Counted from the stretch's first letter, positions 46,586-59,896 are shown. The stretch is DNA of 64,000 bases from Synaphobranchus kaupii (GCA_029718625.1 CM056376.1:109155098-109219097), one strand, 5' to 3'. Numbers and translations: made by a program. Notes: a model not told the origin generated them from the letters alone.

Positions 46586-47478
46586 ATGGCTAAGTTAATG
46601 TTTGGCAAAATTATTATATATATTATAAACTCTACATTTGTTTCAACTGAAAACCAATTCTTTGCAAAAAATTCTGCCAATTTTCTTTTTCTTAAATTTC
46701 TTATAGAGTAGTACCACCTGTTCTTTTCCCTCTGTGTAATAGTTTCCCAGTCCTGCAATCTTGCTGTGTTGTGCCATGCTCTAAAAGCACTGCCATAAAT
46801 AGTTTGTGCCACTCCAAAGATAAAGGCTTGAGAGGGAACTGGTGTTTACAAATTGAGGAAACATATAAGGGCAAAAAATAACTTTTAAAAAGTGTCAAAT
46901 CAAGGTCAGTACAATGAAGTGAAACTTCAGTGAAAAGTCCTTTAGAAAGATTATGATCCAGTTGTAGCTGTCAAGACAATTTTTGCTGGATTGGAAATTA
47001 ATTTGGCTGTTTTAAAATACATTTCTCTGGCTTTTCTTTATCAGCTGTAAAACAGCCATTAGACTTTACAAGAAATTTATGCCTAGTTTTTGTTTTTATG
47101 TTGTATTTATTTGGGCGGGTAATTTTTTTCTGCACAATTTATATTCAGCTCTTTTAAAGTATTGCCATTTTAAGCCATTGATGGATCTCAAGGCTCATCT
47201 GTGATGTGTGTGTGTGTGTGCGCGTGCGCGTGCGTGCGCGTGTGTCTGTGTGTGTGCATGCGTGTGTACTCTCTGCAGTGTTAGAAAGACAGGCGCTGGT
47301 GTCATTCAGTCAACGAGGGACAGACTGGACCCCCATCAAATTCACCTGGCCAAGCAGCTTGTCCCGAAAGAGTCTGTGACAGTTTTCTCAGCATGCCAAC
47401 ATGTGTTTGTCATTACGGGGAATACAATACGCTGTGTTTAGCCTGAGGGTGACAGAGCTGTGGAACATCACTGAGGGG

Positions 47479-47480
<2 letters not shown>

Positions 47481-47547
<67 letters not shown>

Positions 47548-47553
47548 AGGAGG

Positions 47554-47645
<92 letters not shown>

Positions 47646-47659
47646 AGATAGAGAGAGAG
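47481..47659. repeat. (GA)n array, about 180 bases
   Basis: GA units with periodic GGA interruptions, giving Arg-Glu or Ser-Leu reading frames depending on strand. Confidence 0.97.
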
Positions 47660-49027
47660 TCTCAGATGCCTTGTCCATACATCTGTTAGATAAACAGCTA
47701 TTCCCAGCCAGTGATGTAAAAGCTAATGAGAAAGAAAACCTGGCACTGCTCAATGGCTCAGCCTCTGCAGGTCTTATGGCCCATAACATACAGTCCAGTC
47801 AAAACAGTACTGATCACAAACACATGCGCACATGTCTTGTACTTACATCTTTTGCTAACAAATACATACAATTTAGCAAAAGTGGTTTCATTTTTTCTGG
47901 AAAGGAGTCATCTGTAACAGTTTTGAATCATTCCGTAATATTGCATCAAAATGCTTATGCTTTAGCCCAAGAAGCCCTACCTCCCCTACATGCACACTTA
48001 GATATGTGTGTATGTGCACTCACATACAATGGTGAAACATTTTCTCACAAATGCTGGTGAGTCTAGTGTTAAGTTATGCCATTTTATGATTTTTACTGTT
48101 TAAAAAGCCTCAATCTCAACTATGAAACTGTGGTTATTGCAGACGTGCATGATTTGCTGATGCAATGCTGGAGCATTTACAATGTGTTCCATAAATTGAT
48201 GTGGCTCAGAATAGGGAGTCTATCAGATGCAAGGGGCTTGACCCGAATGGATTTTCTTGGTTTTTCGTTCGGCTGCAGGACATCTTGCGCGCATTTGTCC
48301 TCTGTCAGCGATACCTTAAAGACATATTTGTCATCTCATCGACACCTGTAATCACTCAGAAAGATCAGCGATGTATCATGTTATATTATATCTTTTGGAC
48401 TGTATTGACAGAAATGACCATAGAGAACACTGGGTTTGAAAAGCACAGACTATGAGATTGAACGGTTTATAATAAATTAGCAATTTTGTTGGACTTCAAA
48501 TGTGCTTATTGTGCTCGGTTCCCAACGGGAACAATAATCCATCAAAATCTGACATTTGAGGACACATTGATCCCATTACTATTGCAAAAACATTACTTGA
48601 ACGTCACCAGAACACAAAACTGACCTGGCTATTCATTCTAACAGATTGTATCTCGTTGTACACAGCAAGTGAGCATCCGGGGCCCTCAATACAGCTGTGT
48701 GATTTAGCTAAACAGGCCAATCACAGAGGGGCTGATGAGTGCTCTTTACTATTCCCTTTCACGAAAAACCCTGCCCCTCTATTCACACCCTTCATTTTTT
48801 GACATCTGTGGTTTTCACTTAATATACCCAGAAGTTCTTGGGTAGTTTACCAAAACAGACGCTCATGAGTTTTTGTATTAATCATATAAATGTCCTGTAG
48901 TGCTGCTCTATTAACGTGTTTGTACATTTTATTTATCTTATGGCTGCTGGGGTTTTACAGAAAAATACTTTTTTCAACTTGACCCTCTCTACATTTTTAT
49001 TCTCTTTCTCACAATCATTATTTCTGT

Positions 49028-49054
49028 CTATATATATATATATATATATATACG

Positions 49055-49129
<75 letters not shown>

Positions 49130-49136
49130 ATATATA
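49028..49136. repeat. (TA)n array
   Basis: About 50 TA units with a CG and two TT interruptions. It is self-complementary and prone to cruciform formation. Confidence 0.97.
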
Positions 49137-49140
49137 CATA

Positions 49141-49210
49141 CAGTGACCCACCATAATTAATTGGACAGTGGCATTTTTTGTTATTTTGGTTCTGTACTCT
49201 AGCAATTTGA
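49141..49210. mobile_element. Tc1/mariner terminal fragment
   Basis: TACAGTGACCCACC, then AATTGGACAGTGGCATTTTT and GGTTCTGTACTCTAGCA, match the outer terminal repeat style of a fish Tc1 family, probably the family seen at 43405. The rest of the element is absent. Confidence 0.5.
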
Positions 49211-49303
49211 GTTACCAGGCAACCAAATTCGAACCGCCAACATCGCAACTCGCAATGAGCATGTGGATAGTGCTCTTACAGGCTACGCCACCAAGACACT
49301 CCA
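49205..49303 (-). repeat. tRNA-like SINE head remnant
   Basis: On the minus strand GTGGCGTAGCCTGTAAGAGC resembles box A and GGCGGTTCGAATTTGG box B, spaced by about 40 bases. No tail is recognised. It is fused directly to the Tc1 terminal fragment. Confidence 0.5.
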
Positions 49304-49779
49304 CATTTAGTAGTTTAATGATGATTATATCTGGTTAACTGATATTTAACTGATAATTAATATTCATAACATGTGTGTATGAAGATAAAGAAATTCATTA
49401 TAGGAAAATTAAAGGATGTGTGAGATAATAGGTGGGAGTGTGAGAACAGGGAGGCAGTCTCCAAGTGCTTCAATCTAACTACCTGTGTGGAAACCCAATG
49501 TGTCTCTCTGTAGCTCCACTCATTACAGAGAGGGGGCGGGGCTTGGAGGATGGGAGGCAGTCTTTGAAGCCCCTCCCACCACCTTCCCCCCATGGTCTCA
49601 GCAAGGTTCTCGTTCTGCCGGACAGCAGATTTCAGAAGCACTGGTCCTTCCCCGGGCACCACGTAAGCTGGCCCCCGTGACGGGCTGCTAGGACACGCCT
49701 CCTCTTAGCTCGCTAAGCCACCCCACTCCAGCTGCGACGGCAGGAGAACTCTGCAGCAGACCGTTGACTCTTTGATCCT

Positions 49780-50010
49780 GTCATGTATCCTCCCCGCGCA
49801 GTGACAAACTCCTTCCTGTTTCGTCGGCGGCGATTAATATGCTGCTCAATACCGCCGAGCTGATGGCTTGATGGGGCGAAGAAGCAAGCAGATGCTGCCA
49901 TGATAAATACGCCGTATCCTTCCAATCCTTTCAGTATAAACCATGCATTAATTATACCAACTGGGCATCTCACAGCCATCAATATGTGCCCAGTCTGTGA
50001 TGGGAGTAAA
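49780..50010. promoter_or_regulatory. Candidate conserved noncoding block
   Basis: Repeat-free and GC-balanced, with GGCGGCGATTAATATGCTGC, AAGCAGATGCTGCCATGATAA and CATGCATTAATTATACC. The mix of CpG-containing and homeodomain-like motifs is typical of enhancers. Visual judgement only. Confidence 0.27.
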
Positions 50011-50324
50011 CTGAAAAACAACAAAATGGTTATTTCTATGGTATTAAGTTATATGTAAAAATAGCTGTGAAAACTATTTGAAATTATATATACAGTAGGT
50101 ATATCTATATATATATATATTATACCTTAAAATAAATAGAATAAAATAGTTTAAATAATGTTTTATGAAAGTTGTGCGTTGATGAAAGTCTGTCACTCAC
50201 AAACACATCCATTTTAGAAAGACCTCATTCCTGACCTTCTCTTTTTCTACCCACACAATTGATCTAAGATGTGCTGTAAGGTGCTACGAATTAAAGTTTA
50301 TTTTTTTATAGGTCCAAGGCATTT

Positions 50325-50690
50325 ATCTGCCACTCTCATTGTCATTTTGAAGAGGGAGAGGGAGAAAAAGAGGGACTAATTATCAACTGGCTCAGTCTTG
50401 GCTGATTGCGAGAGAAATCCCTCCATTTCATAATTGACATTTATTCAATTCTCATCAGGGAAGCCACTATGTATAATTCCCCAGGGAAGTCTAATGTCTT
50501 TCCCGGCTCAATTTTAAGTGCCCTGGTTGACTTTCAGGCCATTTCTGTTCTTGCAACAGTTTAATCAGTGATCATATGTTAATGATTTGTTCAACTGAAC
50601 CTCTTGTCCTGAGCGACCTTCAAAGCTTACAATTCAATCCATTTATGCACCTGGATATTTAATGAAACAATTCAACACAGGTGGTCTTCC
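50325..50690. promoter_or_regulatory. Candidate conserved noncoding block
   Basis: Unique sequence with GACTAATTATCAACTGGC, TTTCATAATTGACATTTATT, AACAGTTTAATCAGTGATCA and TTTATGCACCTGGATATTTA. There are no stop-free frames of note and no repeats over about 365 bases. Looks like a deeply conserved desert enhancer; not tested. Confidence 0.32.
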
Positions 50691-51009
50691 CCATCCCTGG
50701 TATTCAAATGAAACACTGAACAACTCACCAGTGGAAAAAAAACAATGACAAAGACAATGGATTTATTTATTAATTAGTTTCTTTATTGTCAGAGACAATC
50801 CCCTAAATATGTGCAGACATTTTAAATTTGTCATCCCTTAATGGTGGAAGGTGAAGTATCTGGCTTGGTTTACTGTAGATAAGTAAAGACATTTGGTTTG
50901 AATACCAGAGATAAGGACAAGCAGCTATGGTGGATGCCGTCCTCCGGTGCTGAATTTGTTCACGCTTCATGCTAATATGGAGATGTACTCAACCCGTAAC
51001 ATTTTTGAA

Positions 51010-51480
51010 TATTCTTGAAAGGTTAAAGTGAAAAGCTGGATTTTTTTCCAATGTCAGTTAATTCACTAATTTATTAAAGAGGGACAAAAATCCGCCCTGT
51101 ATGAAATGGACTGTTTCGAAGGTCTGCGTGAATGCCTGCATTATGGCCATTACTAATGCTGCCACTTGATACTGTTTAGTGGACTAAGGCAAACTTTATC
51201 CTCTCAGAATTCTACCCATTGTAAGTCTGTGCACATTTTTCCGAGATGGAATACCCTGAAAAATCACACTTTTCATGCATTAGTAAAGAAAACCAATCAC
51301 TTATTTTCCGTAAGATTATGTCGTGCCGGCCAGTAAAACCTCTCTTTTATCATGCATGTGCATTTTAATTAATTGGAATGAAATTGATCCAGTGAGAAAC
51401 ACATCTACTCCTTGACTGAATATATTCCCTGTTTAATCAGTTTAATAAATTAAGTGACAGAATGTGTTCCAGGCCTGTGT
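51010..51480. promoter_or_regulatory. Candidate conserved noncoding block
   Basis: Dense unique motifs include TGTCAGTTAATTCACTAAT, TTATGGCCATTACTAATGC, ATTTTAATTAATTGGAATG and CCCTGTTTAATCAG. Non-coding and repeat-free over about 470 bases. Confidence 0.32.
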
Positions 51481-52471
51481 CAAATGGATTATAAGGCACA
51501 GCAAAAAATGATTAATTATTATACTTTTTTGTTTCTGCTAAAGTTATCAGCATTGTGCAGCATTAAATATAACTCAGACAGTCATTAAGACAACTGAAAT
51601 GTTTAGAATCTGTAAAAAATATCCTCTCACAGATATGACCATATGTTCTGTGTCAATATGACTGTAGGAAAATAGCTTCAGGGCCACAGAAAGTTTATAT
51701 AGCAAAGTCTGTATTTAGATTAAAGATCTTCAGTATGGTTATAGACATTCATAAATGCTTCTCATACAGAGGGAAACCTATACATATTCCATATTAGATT
51801 TTATATGTGTATTTTTTAACCACTGGGTTCTTCTGAAATGTTTAATTGCATTCCTCTAGTTTAATTACATTTATCCATGATACACACCAATATAGTTAAT
51901 TAAATTGAATAAAAAAGAAACATGCAGTTTAACATCTTTATGCAATAAATGTTAAAGCTAAATCTCTGTTGGAATGTGTAGTCCTCAAGAATGAAGGGTG
52001 AAATATAAAATGTTATACAATATTTTGTTCCAACCGCACATTGTGGTTGGCCGAGACGTATTCCATGAGTGCTGATAAACAGTTTAACATTACTCGGCAC
52101 GTCAGCACCGGCCAGAATCACTCCGCTTTGATTACTAATTATACAAATTGATACAATGCTGGAAAAAGCAGGTTTTTCTAAATAGAATTCTGAAGGAACT
52201 ATATTTGTTGGTGGAGACAAATAAACAACAAATTCAAAATCTGTTCTCTCAATCATTACTTGATAGATATTTTATAGGCTAGTAGGCAATATCACACTTG
52301 AGGTTGTGCTGCATATCACCCTGCGGACCTATGACCAAATCACAGCCGTGCAGCTATACAGTATAACAGCACTCTTGTGTGATATTGCTTAAATATGATG
52401 TCAGATTTATATATTAAACAATCTGTCCTATAATTATTTTGCATGATAATATTTGCAATAATCATAGTCCT

Positions 52472-52662
52472 AATTGTCAGTGTAGTATAATGGTTAAGGA
52501 ACTGGTCTTGTAACCGAAAGGTTGTAGGTTTGATTCCCAGGTAGGACACTGCAGTTGTACCCTTGAGCAAGGTACTAATGCTGAATTGCTTCAGTATATA
52601 TCCAGCTGTAAAAATGGATAATATGTAAAAAAAAAAAAAGCTAAAATAAAGTTGTGTAAGTC
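52472..52662 (+). mobile_element. tRNA-derived SINE lacking its L2 tail
   Basis: The head GTGTAGTATAATGGTTAAGG (box A) and GTAGGTTTGATTCCCAGG (box B) are followed by CACTGCAGTTGTACCCTTG, AGCAAGGTACTAATGCTG and CCAGCTGTAAAAATGGATAA, a widespread fish SINE body. It has a run of about 13 A. The copy stops at AGTTGTGTAAGTC, just where the L2-like stem-loop (TCGCTCTGGATAAGAGCG) should start. Confidence 0.88.
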
Positions 52663-53259
52663 TGCTGGCCCGTGACGGGGGCTCCAGGTCTGGCCTCCTG
52701 TGTCCTCCAAACACCTTTGCTTTCCTTCTGCCATTTTCCTTTGGAAATGTATTGGTCCTTTGCATTAACAATGTGGCTTTAACAGCACCGCTGGGTACCT
52801 TCTGCAGTGTTTTTACAGAAGGTGGCTCTTACCGTATGAATGCAGTGGTGGCAGAGGATGCTTGGTCCTGGCTGAAGGAGAAATAACAGCCAATAGAGCT
52901 GACTGAAATTCCCCTCAAAAAAAACAACCTATGCTGTATTTCAGCTTGTCTCAGTTATGTGATGCACTTTTTTCATATATTCACTATGTTTACTTTGAAC
53001 AAAGGGGAATTGATGCAATTCAATTGACACACCATTGTTTTTTTTACATACAAAATTTCCTTTCTTTAGCTTCAAATAGGACAGGAGATGCTTATTCCTG
53101 GAAATTGAGTCACATGCTGTGTCACCCACCATATGACCGAAATCTGAAGGCACAGATGATCTGGGTCAAAAGGTAGACCAAGTACACGGGTTTATATTAG
53201 TCTCCTCACCATTGTTTGCTCATTCTGTTTAATTTACCACGAGCATCCTGAAACCTTGT

Positions 53260-53640
53260 GTTTTCAAACTCTGGTGATTGAATGACAATTTTCAATCCCG
53301 ACGTGTTTTAAATGATATGGCAGTGACCAAAATTGGTGGCTTGCGCTCAAGCGGGGTTTCACATCTCGACCATCGCGTAAATCTGCCGTCAAAACATTTC
53401 ATTCTTTAATGTCAAGTACCTGCACAGGTTACTCAAGTAAATAATAAACAATCAAAATTAGAATTACACGCTGATCCGATTTGGTGAAGCAAATTCAATT
53501 TTCAAACCTTTATCCAGGCATTCTCTGAGACTTTCATTATCTGTTGTCAGCATTCATCACATTGTACAAGTGTAAAAAATAAATACACAATCAAGAGCAA
53601 ATCACATATTCAACTCTTATGTTATTCCCACTGCAAATGC
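53260..53640. promoter_or_regulatory. Candidate conserved noncoding block
   Basis: Unique non-coding DNA with AATGACAATTTTCAATCCC, GTCAAGTACCTGCACAGG, AACAATCAAAATTAG and AAGCAAATTCAATTTTC. No repeats over about 380 bases. Visual judgement. Confidence 0.28.
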
Positions 53641-53755
53641 TAGGAACGCTATGTAAGAATACAAATTAATGTATTATATCAGCGACAGCCTCTCGTTCAT
53701 GGGTAATATGTCAGTTTGTAGGTCTTAGCAAAGCGTTTAACCATATGCTAAGATA

Positions 53756-53800
53756 AATAATAATAATAATAATAATAACACTAATAATAATAATAATAAT
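53756..53800. repeat. (AAT)n tract
   Basis: AAT units with one ACACT interruption. Confidence 0.95.
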
Positions 53801-54049
53801 TATGTAGCTTCAATTCCCCAGATTCAATTCCATTTGAATAATCCAGAAACTGGTGAAAAAATATATATACAGCAGATTATAGGCAATATTTACAACATAT
53901 CTACTCAGACTAGGGGAGTGTGTGTGGGTGGGGGGTGACAAAGAATAAACAATAGGAAACCGTTTTGAAACACTCTGCTAGCCGACCAACTACTCTCTGG
54001 TATTACCTGCACTGTTCATAACTATTTGTTCCATGGGCCGCACCAAGGT

Positions 54050-54175
54050 AGGAGTGACAGTGTGACAGTGTTGTGTAGGTTGCAGATTGAAATCTTGGGT
54101 GGGTGTTGAGGACGATCCCCTGAGCTGCTCTGGTAAACTGTCCAAATGTATGAAAGGATAATATATAAAACATTA
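54050..54175 (+). mobile_element. Diverged SINE body fragment
   Basis: CTGAGCTGCTCTGGTAAACT then GTCCAAATGTATGAAAGGAT and AATATATAAAA align by eye with CTGAATTGCTTCAGTATATA, TCCAGCTGTAAAAATGGAT and AATATGTAAAA of the SINE at 52472. Heavily diverged. Confidence 0.5.
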
Positions 54176-54377
54176 CCTATTGCATGCAAATTGCCAAGCC
54201 TAGGGGCCTCGCCAAACAACTAAATAATAATAGGTTACTTATTGGCTTACTGTTGTACCACGCCAAAAAAAAAAAAATAAATAAATAAATCATACTGACT
54301 GCGCCCGGTATTTGAATTCGTATTTACCTTTTAGGATTGTTTTAACGCACTTGTTTCAAGTTGGAAAATGCACTAAT

Positions 54378-54432
54378 GTACGTCGCTCTGGATAAGAGCG
54401 TCTGCCAAATGACTAAAATGTAAAATGTAAAT
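54378..54432 (+). mobile_element. L2-type 3' tail
   Basis: GTCGCTCTGGATAAGAGCG forms the conserved stem-loop, followed by TCTGCCAAATGACTAAAATG and TGTAAA repeats. It is the + strand counterpart of the fragment at 3277. Confidence 0.85.
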
Positions 54433-56405
54433 AATACACATCAATCATGCCTGCTGCCTTCTTCTGTTGATTAACTTGTATGGTATTAATCACTCTGCTA
54501 AAGAACCAAAGACCCTCTGGAATCACCCCATTCCTTTCAGTTCAAGTGGTGGGTCTAATCCTGCCGATGTATAACACTTAATATGATAACAGGTGTGAAT
54601 TTTTCGACCTCTGTGAGGTTAGATGAAATAATAACCTGCGCCCAAACCCATGATGACAGGACTGGTTCAGTCACAGTGTTGCCTTTGTCAGAGGAGACCT
54701 GTCAGTTTCCACTGATCGTTAATAAGTCAAAAAATTTTTTTTTTGTGCTTTTCAAACTATGGTGGACAATCAGGCAATGAATCTATGGTCGTTTTCTTCC
54801 CCACCCCCAACACCGAGTGGCAGAATTAAGAGTGGCACGGGATGTCTGCTCTTCCCCAGCATCACACCACGTTTTCCAGTCACCCCAATTAACAACAGTA
54901 TCTGTAAACAAGTAACTCATTTAAAATACATAAATAAATATAAAAGCAAAACAATTAAATGTATTTATTTATCAAATTATTTATTTGTCTATATAGTTGT
55001 GTATATCTTCCAAGGGGAAATAATGCATGTTCATCACTGGGATATTGTAAAAATATGATGGAATATCAAGTTTTGAAATATCAGGAATGATTTTAAGAAT
55101 AGATTTCACATGCAAGTCCTGGTGATAAATTATAAACAAGTTAATATTTTCTTGTTTATTTTCTGCTGGTTTTAGGAAATTCCAGCTTTTCACTTCTGTG
55201 GCTTAATAATAAAAGTGTGTAATAATGTGTAAACCAGTTTTGAGAGAGAGGCACATGTAGATAAATGGGCCCATTTCATTTGTTGGATTATTTTCATTAA
55301 TCATTTATTTTTTGTTTATAATGTTCTTCCCCCTTTTTGTTTGGATTGTTCAATCATACTCACCAGCTGTGCTCATTGCTGAACCTCCTACATATAAATG
55401 CAGTTACCTCAAAATCTAATTAAAAAATATGCTTTAAATAAAAACGAATAAATACATAAATAAATAAATAGATAGATAAATAAATAGTTGCTTTTGTTTG
55501 TACACAAAATTAAAGACAAATGATAATTGAATACCAGAAATTTGCATCTGTGTAGCAATGTCATATGTGCTGTTGCTTACAGAACAAAATACAGAATAAA
55601 TCCTCTACTGTATTTTTAAGGATAGGCTACTTCTCATTTTAATGATTCTGTGGTTGGGAGACAGAATTCATAGCCATATGTTATGTCAAAAACTATACAG
55701 CAAATAATTGACCTAAAGAGAGGATGCTGACCTATTTTAATAAGATAGTTCATAATCATTCCCATTTGCAGTTAAAATGTTGTGATTTTTATTTTGTTTA
55801 TTGACAGAACGTAATGGAATATCTTGAAACAGTTTTTTTCCACTGGGAAGAGACAATATGAAATTACATTATACATAAATAAATGAATGTCATGTTTTCA
55901 TGCTGTTATTACACAAACCTGTGCCTCAGGCAAAATCTCTGACATCTGGCTGCAACCATGTCACTAAGATGCATTGACTCTGCATTACTGCTAATTAGAG
56001 AGCAAAAAAAGAAAGTCCAGTGAAATTTCTGCTCCAGATACCTCAGCGTACTCTTGTCTTCAGATGTACATACTTATATTCATCTGAGGTTTGCTCCTAA
56101 TGCTCTCAACTGAGGTCTGCTATGTCTGAAGAAAAACGGCAGACAGAATGATGGAAAATTGCAAAACCCCCACCCATTCCATGGCCTTTATCCCCTCTTT
56201 CTCCAATCCTCACCTTTTGAAATTCGAAAAATGTCGAAATCTGGGCGTGATAAGGTAATAATATAGGGGCTGAGCTCCAGGTATGAAAACACGCAGATTT
56301 TTTTTCATTAGTAGCCAAAAGCTCATTCTACCATGGACAGCACTTATAGCAGCTGCTTTTGTTCTCTCTCTCTTACTAGAATGTTCAAAAAAGCAAAACT
56401 GTATG

Positions 56406-56407
<2 letters not shown>

Positions 56408-56456
<49 letters not shown>
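56408..56456. repeat. (CT)n microsatellite
   Basis: About 24 CT units. Confidence 0.97.
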
Positions 56457-56462
<6 letters not shown>

Positions 56463-59400
56463 CCTCTCCATCCATAGCACACAACCAACCACTCCAAAAC
56501 TTCAGGGCGTAGCTGTACAGGTGTCAATTTTGTCACGGGAGTCATACGTCAGCTGGATGAAGTTTCTGGCCAATGACAGACTGAGCGTGTAGTACCTAAT
56601 GTTTTACCACTAGAGACACTTTTGAGCCAGATCATTTGGGTTTACGCTGTTTTGCGTTGATTACAGTAAAATGTCAAAATTTGGACCAGAATCAATCAGT
56701 AACACTTAGAAAAAAACAAATGTCAGTTTTGTCAGTTTTCATCTAAAATAAGGGGTTTTAGTGCTTTGTTACCCTTTAATAGGTGTGCATTTTTCAGAAA
56801 ACTTTGTAAAGTAAAGATAGTGAGATCTTAAACAATATATATGAAAATAAATACCAATATATACTGCTTGGAGCTGTAGAGGGAAAAAAAAATAAAAATA
56901 TTAAGTTTATACACATTTTTACCAATGGATTTCTTCACAAAATCACCAGTGGCGGTGCCAGCCTGACAGGCTAGCTTTGCAGAAGATTCTGGGATGTTTT
57001 TCTTTATTCTCTATTACAATCCAATCAAAATGACTTTAATCTGCTAGCTCTCCTCTCCCCCACATTATTAGCGAGCTAACGTAGCTAGCTAACACCTTCG
57101 CCAAGTTCCTCCAACAATGATTAGTACAAAAGGCCAAGCCTCCCTATACGTAATTTCTGTAATGTAAAAGATTGGTGCGCAGAAGCCGCAGTACGACATA
57201 ACATTTCAAAAGGTGCATATGAAGCCGTAGGGAGGGCGAGAGAACCGTGGCCTCCTGCTACATTTTTTCCATTGCTCTAGTGGGCGCTGTTGACATATTT
57301 TTTTTTTTTACCATTTCCAAAAGTGCATCTTAGAAATCGATAAGACAGTGATTTTGTTGAAGTTGTTATTGTTTTATAAAATTTTATTAATAAATCTTTT
57401 TCCCCCTTCAAATTTTTGAGGAGAACGGTCCTCCCTGTCCTTTATGAACGGGCCTCATTTTCAACCAAATAATGCACACAAAAATGATCCTTCTTGAAAG
57501 TGTTTCCACTTGCCAATCTGTTCTACTTTGAGAAAGTGCCTTCCATAATATAAAAAAAAACCCTCTATGATTTTTCCTGTAGCTCATCACCTGTGCCGAT
57601 TTTGAAATTTTCTCTCTGCTCCAGGTGTTTTCAACTGTTGCTATGGAAAATGCATGGCAACAATACCCATAGAGACCAGGGGCAACCTGCGCTTCTCAGA
57701 ATGCATGCAAATCTGCAGAATGTTGATGTATTCTAAATATCTCACCCGAGTTACTGAGTTATGACTGTGTCAGTTTTTCCACCGGTGTCATTACCAAAAT
57801 GCTGGCATCTGGTGTATTAAGGACAGAGTGGCTTAGCTTGGCGGCCTGTGGTTTGGATGGCAGGCTTTCAGAAAATACCTGGAAATTGGAGAGAAGGGGG
57901 AAAAAAAGCCTCAAACAGGAAAAAGGATTAAAAGGTGTAATACTTTCATGGCACCATTATTCAAAGCTTCTTACATTGGACAGAGAAGCAGTAGCCTCCA
58001 CTCTCCAAGATAAAACCACAGTAAGATTTGATATGTGGGGTGTGGCAGCGGGGTTTTTTTTTTTTTTTTTATCCGTGTTTGACAGGGGACGAAAAGGAAG
58101 ATTTCAAACCTTCCTGTACGTTCAGAAAATAATTATTTACATGTATTTCAGTTTATGTCTGTATTCGCATCTGCCAATCCTTTAATCTATGATATCTTCA
58201 TTATTGACACATGTGAGGAAGGCCAAGGAAAGGCAATGTATCACACCATCAGACAGATACAGAAGCCATATATCAGCTGTTTAATAATATAGGGAGAATT
58301 TAGCAGCTACATGTTTACTTTAGCCTCTTTACTACTGTACAAGGAAATAATTTGACAAAATCCCAAAGTGTTGCTGCAAACTACGACTGTATTTATATCC
58401 TGTGTTGGTAGACTCTTGACATATTCCTGTTGAATTTGATCAAGCTCTTTAAGGGGAGTTACAGACCAAAGCATAATTATTATTGTAATGCTGAGCTTCA
58501 TTTAAATCACCTTTTACATGTTTTAGATACCCAAGACACAGGTGGAAAACAGGTCATTAAAAAAACATAGAGCCGCACTGAATGAGAGACATCAACAGCC
58601 CCTGCATTCAAAAGGAGAGCCTCTGGTTTCTACTCTACACATTTCTAAGTTGCCTTCTCTGTACCAACTTGAGTTCAGTGATTGTGAAATGTTAAGTTAT
58701 AGAAACCCTCATATTCAATATGAATAATTTGTACTTTTCACTATAATTAATTAATCAAAATGCATTATATTTACATATTGTATATTGCAATATTTCAGTT
58801 ATGAACTTGTGAAAATCTTAATTGAATGCAGTCCTTAATCCATTGCAAACACAAATACAGTCACAAAATGGCTTAAATTTCGTAACAGCAGTGAACAAAC
58901 CATTAGAACGTGTCCCATTTTTTTTTTATTGATTGTTTTTATTGGTGGTTTGAGACTCAGAAAAACAAATGCCTGTCGCCTAAGGGCTTGGTTACTGCAC
59001 GGGGGGTAATGCATACTGTACTTTCTCTGTCAAATAATGAAGACGCATTTCTGTGCTCAAAAGTGCTTGTTAGTGCCAATGCATGCAATATACAAATGCC
59101 CTATAATGTTGGGATACACTGTGGGGCATAGAACATTGGACATTAATATGCCGTACACCCTGAGGTACAATGAGATTATGTTAGGCAAAGCAAACATGCA
59201 ACTCTAATCAGATGTCTCAGTCAGATTGAATCTTGTTCATGCAATGGATGCAAGCACAGGATACCCAACTGCTGCTGCAGTATTCGACAGTCAAATGCGG
59301 TTTCCAAAACAAATCAGCCTGTTTACATATTTAAGAAGTTCAAAAAAATAAATATTCCGGCAATGTACAATAAAACTGTCAAGGAATAGCAGAAAACCCA

Positions 59401-59849
59401 GAGTGAAAATGAGACTTTTGCTTTGTTATTTCACACTGGGACTAACGTTAAGGAACAAAGCCGCCGGATGTGAAAAACAGGGAGGGACCTTTAGCACGAT
59501 TCACCCTTTACCTCAAATGGTGTGTTTGGTGAGGCTCCTTTCGCTAATTTTGTTGTCAGTGCTGACTTCTTTTTCTGCGATGCCGTTTCATACGTCGCAA
59601 TGAGTGCCGGTAACCAGGGATCTCTGGAGGAGAGATCAAAAGGCAGTAAAGAGACCCCAACACACCTGCCGCCAGGTTCGCTGGGCTGATTGTTAGGTGA
59701 ACTTTGACCCAACTGTTGGGAATGCCGGGGGAATAAAACAAGGCGGGCAGCGCTGGCCAGCTGAGGGGCTGGTGTGATTTTACACAGACGTAACACCACT
59801 TCACACTGCACTAAGACCAGCAAACAGCAACAACACAACCTATTGCACT

Positions 59850-59896
<47 letters not shown>

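Larger units (their letters stand above)
46586..49140. other. Intergenic, no gene seen
   Basis: Contains a GT-rich tract (47204-47262), a long GA tract (47481-47659) and a TA array (49028-49136). The 219-codon + strand frame at 47401-48060 is mostly the GA tract read as Arg-Glu repeats. No domain recognised. Confidence 0.45.
49304..52471. other. Intergenic, rich in unique motif-dense DNA
   Basis: Apart from TA-rich spots near 50105, this stretch has few repeats. It holds the candidate regulatory blocks listed at 49780, 50325 and 51010. ORFs up to 118 codons (51900-52256, minus) are AT-rich and featureless. Confidence 0.4.
52663..56405. other. Intergenic, no gene seen
   Basis: AT-rich DNA with an AAT tract (53756-53800), SINE/L2 remnants (54050-54432) and short AAAT runs near 54280 and 55448. 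No coding exon recognised. Confidence 0.4.

Noticed and set aside
47401..48060. 219-codon ORF with long Arg-Glu run
   Set aside because: The run is the GA microsatellite; the rest has no domain or splice context.
51900..52256. 118-codon minus-strand ORF
   Set aside because: AT-rich with no motif; more likely non-coding unique DNA.
52340..52771. 143-codon minus-strand ORF
   Set aside because: Runs through a SINE in antisense and has no family features.
56947..57290. Possible hAT MITE starting CAGTGGCGGTGCC
   Set aside because: No matching right end or 8-bp duplication was found.
57799..58185. 128-codon plus-strand ORF
   Set aside because: Contains a poly-Phe run from a T tract and no recognisable domain.
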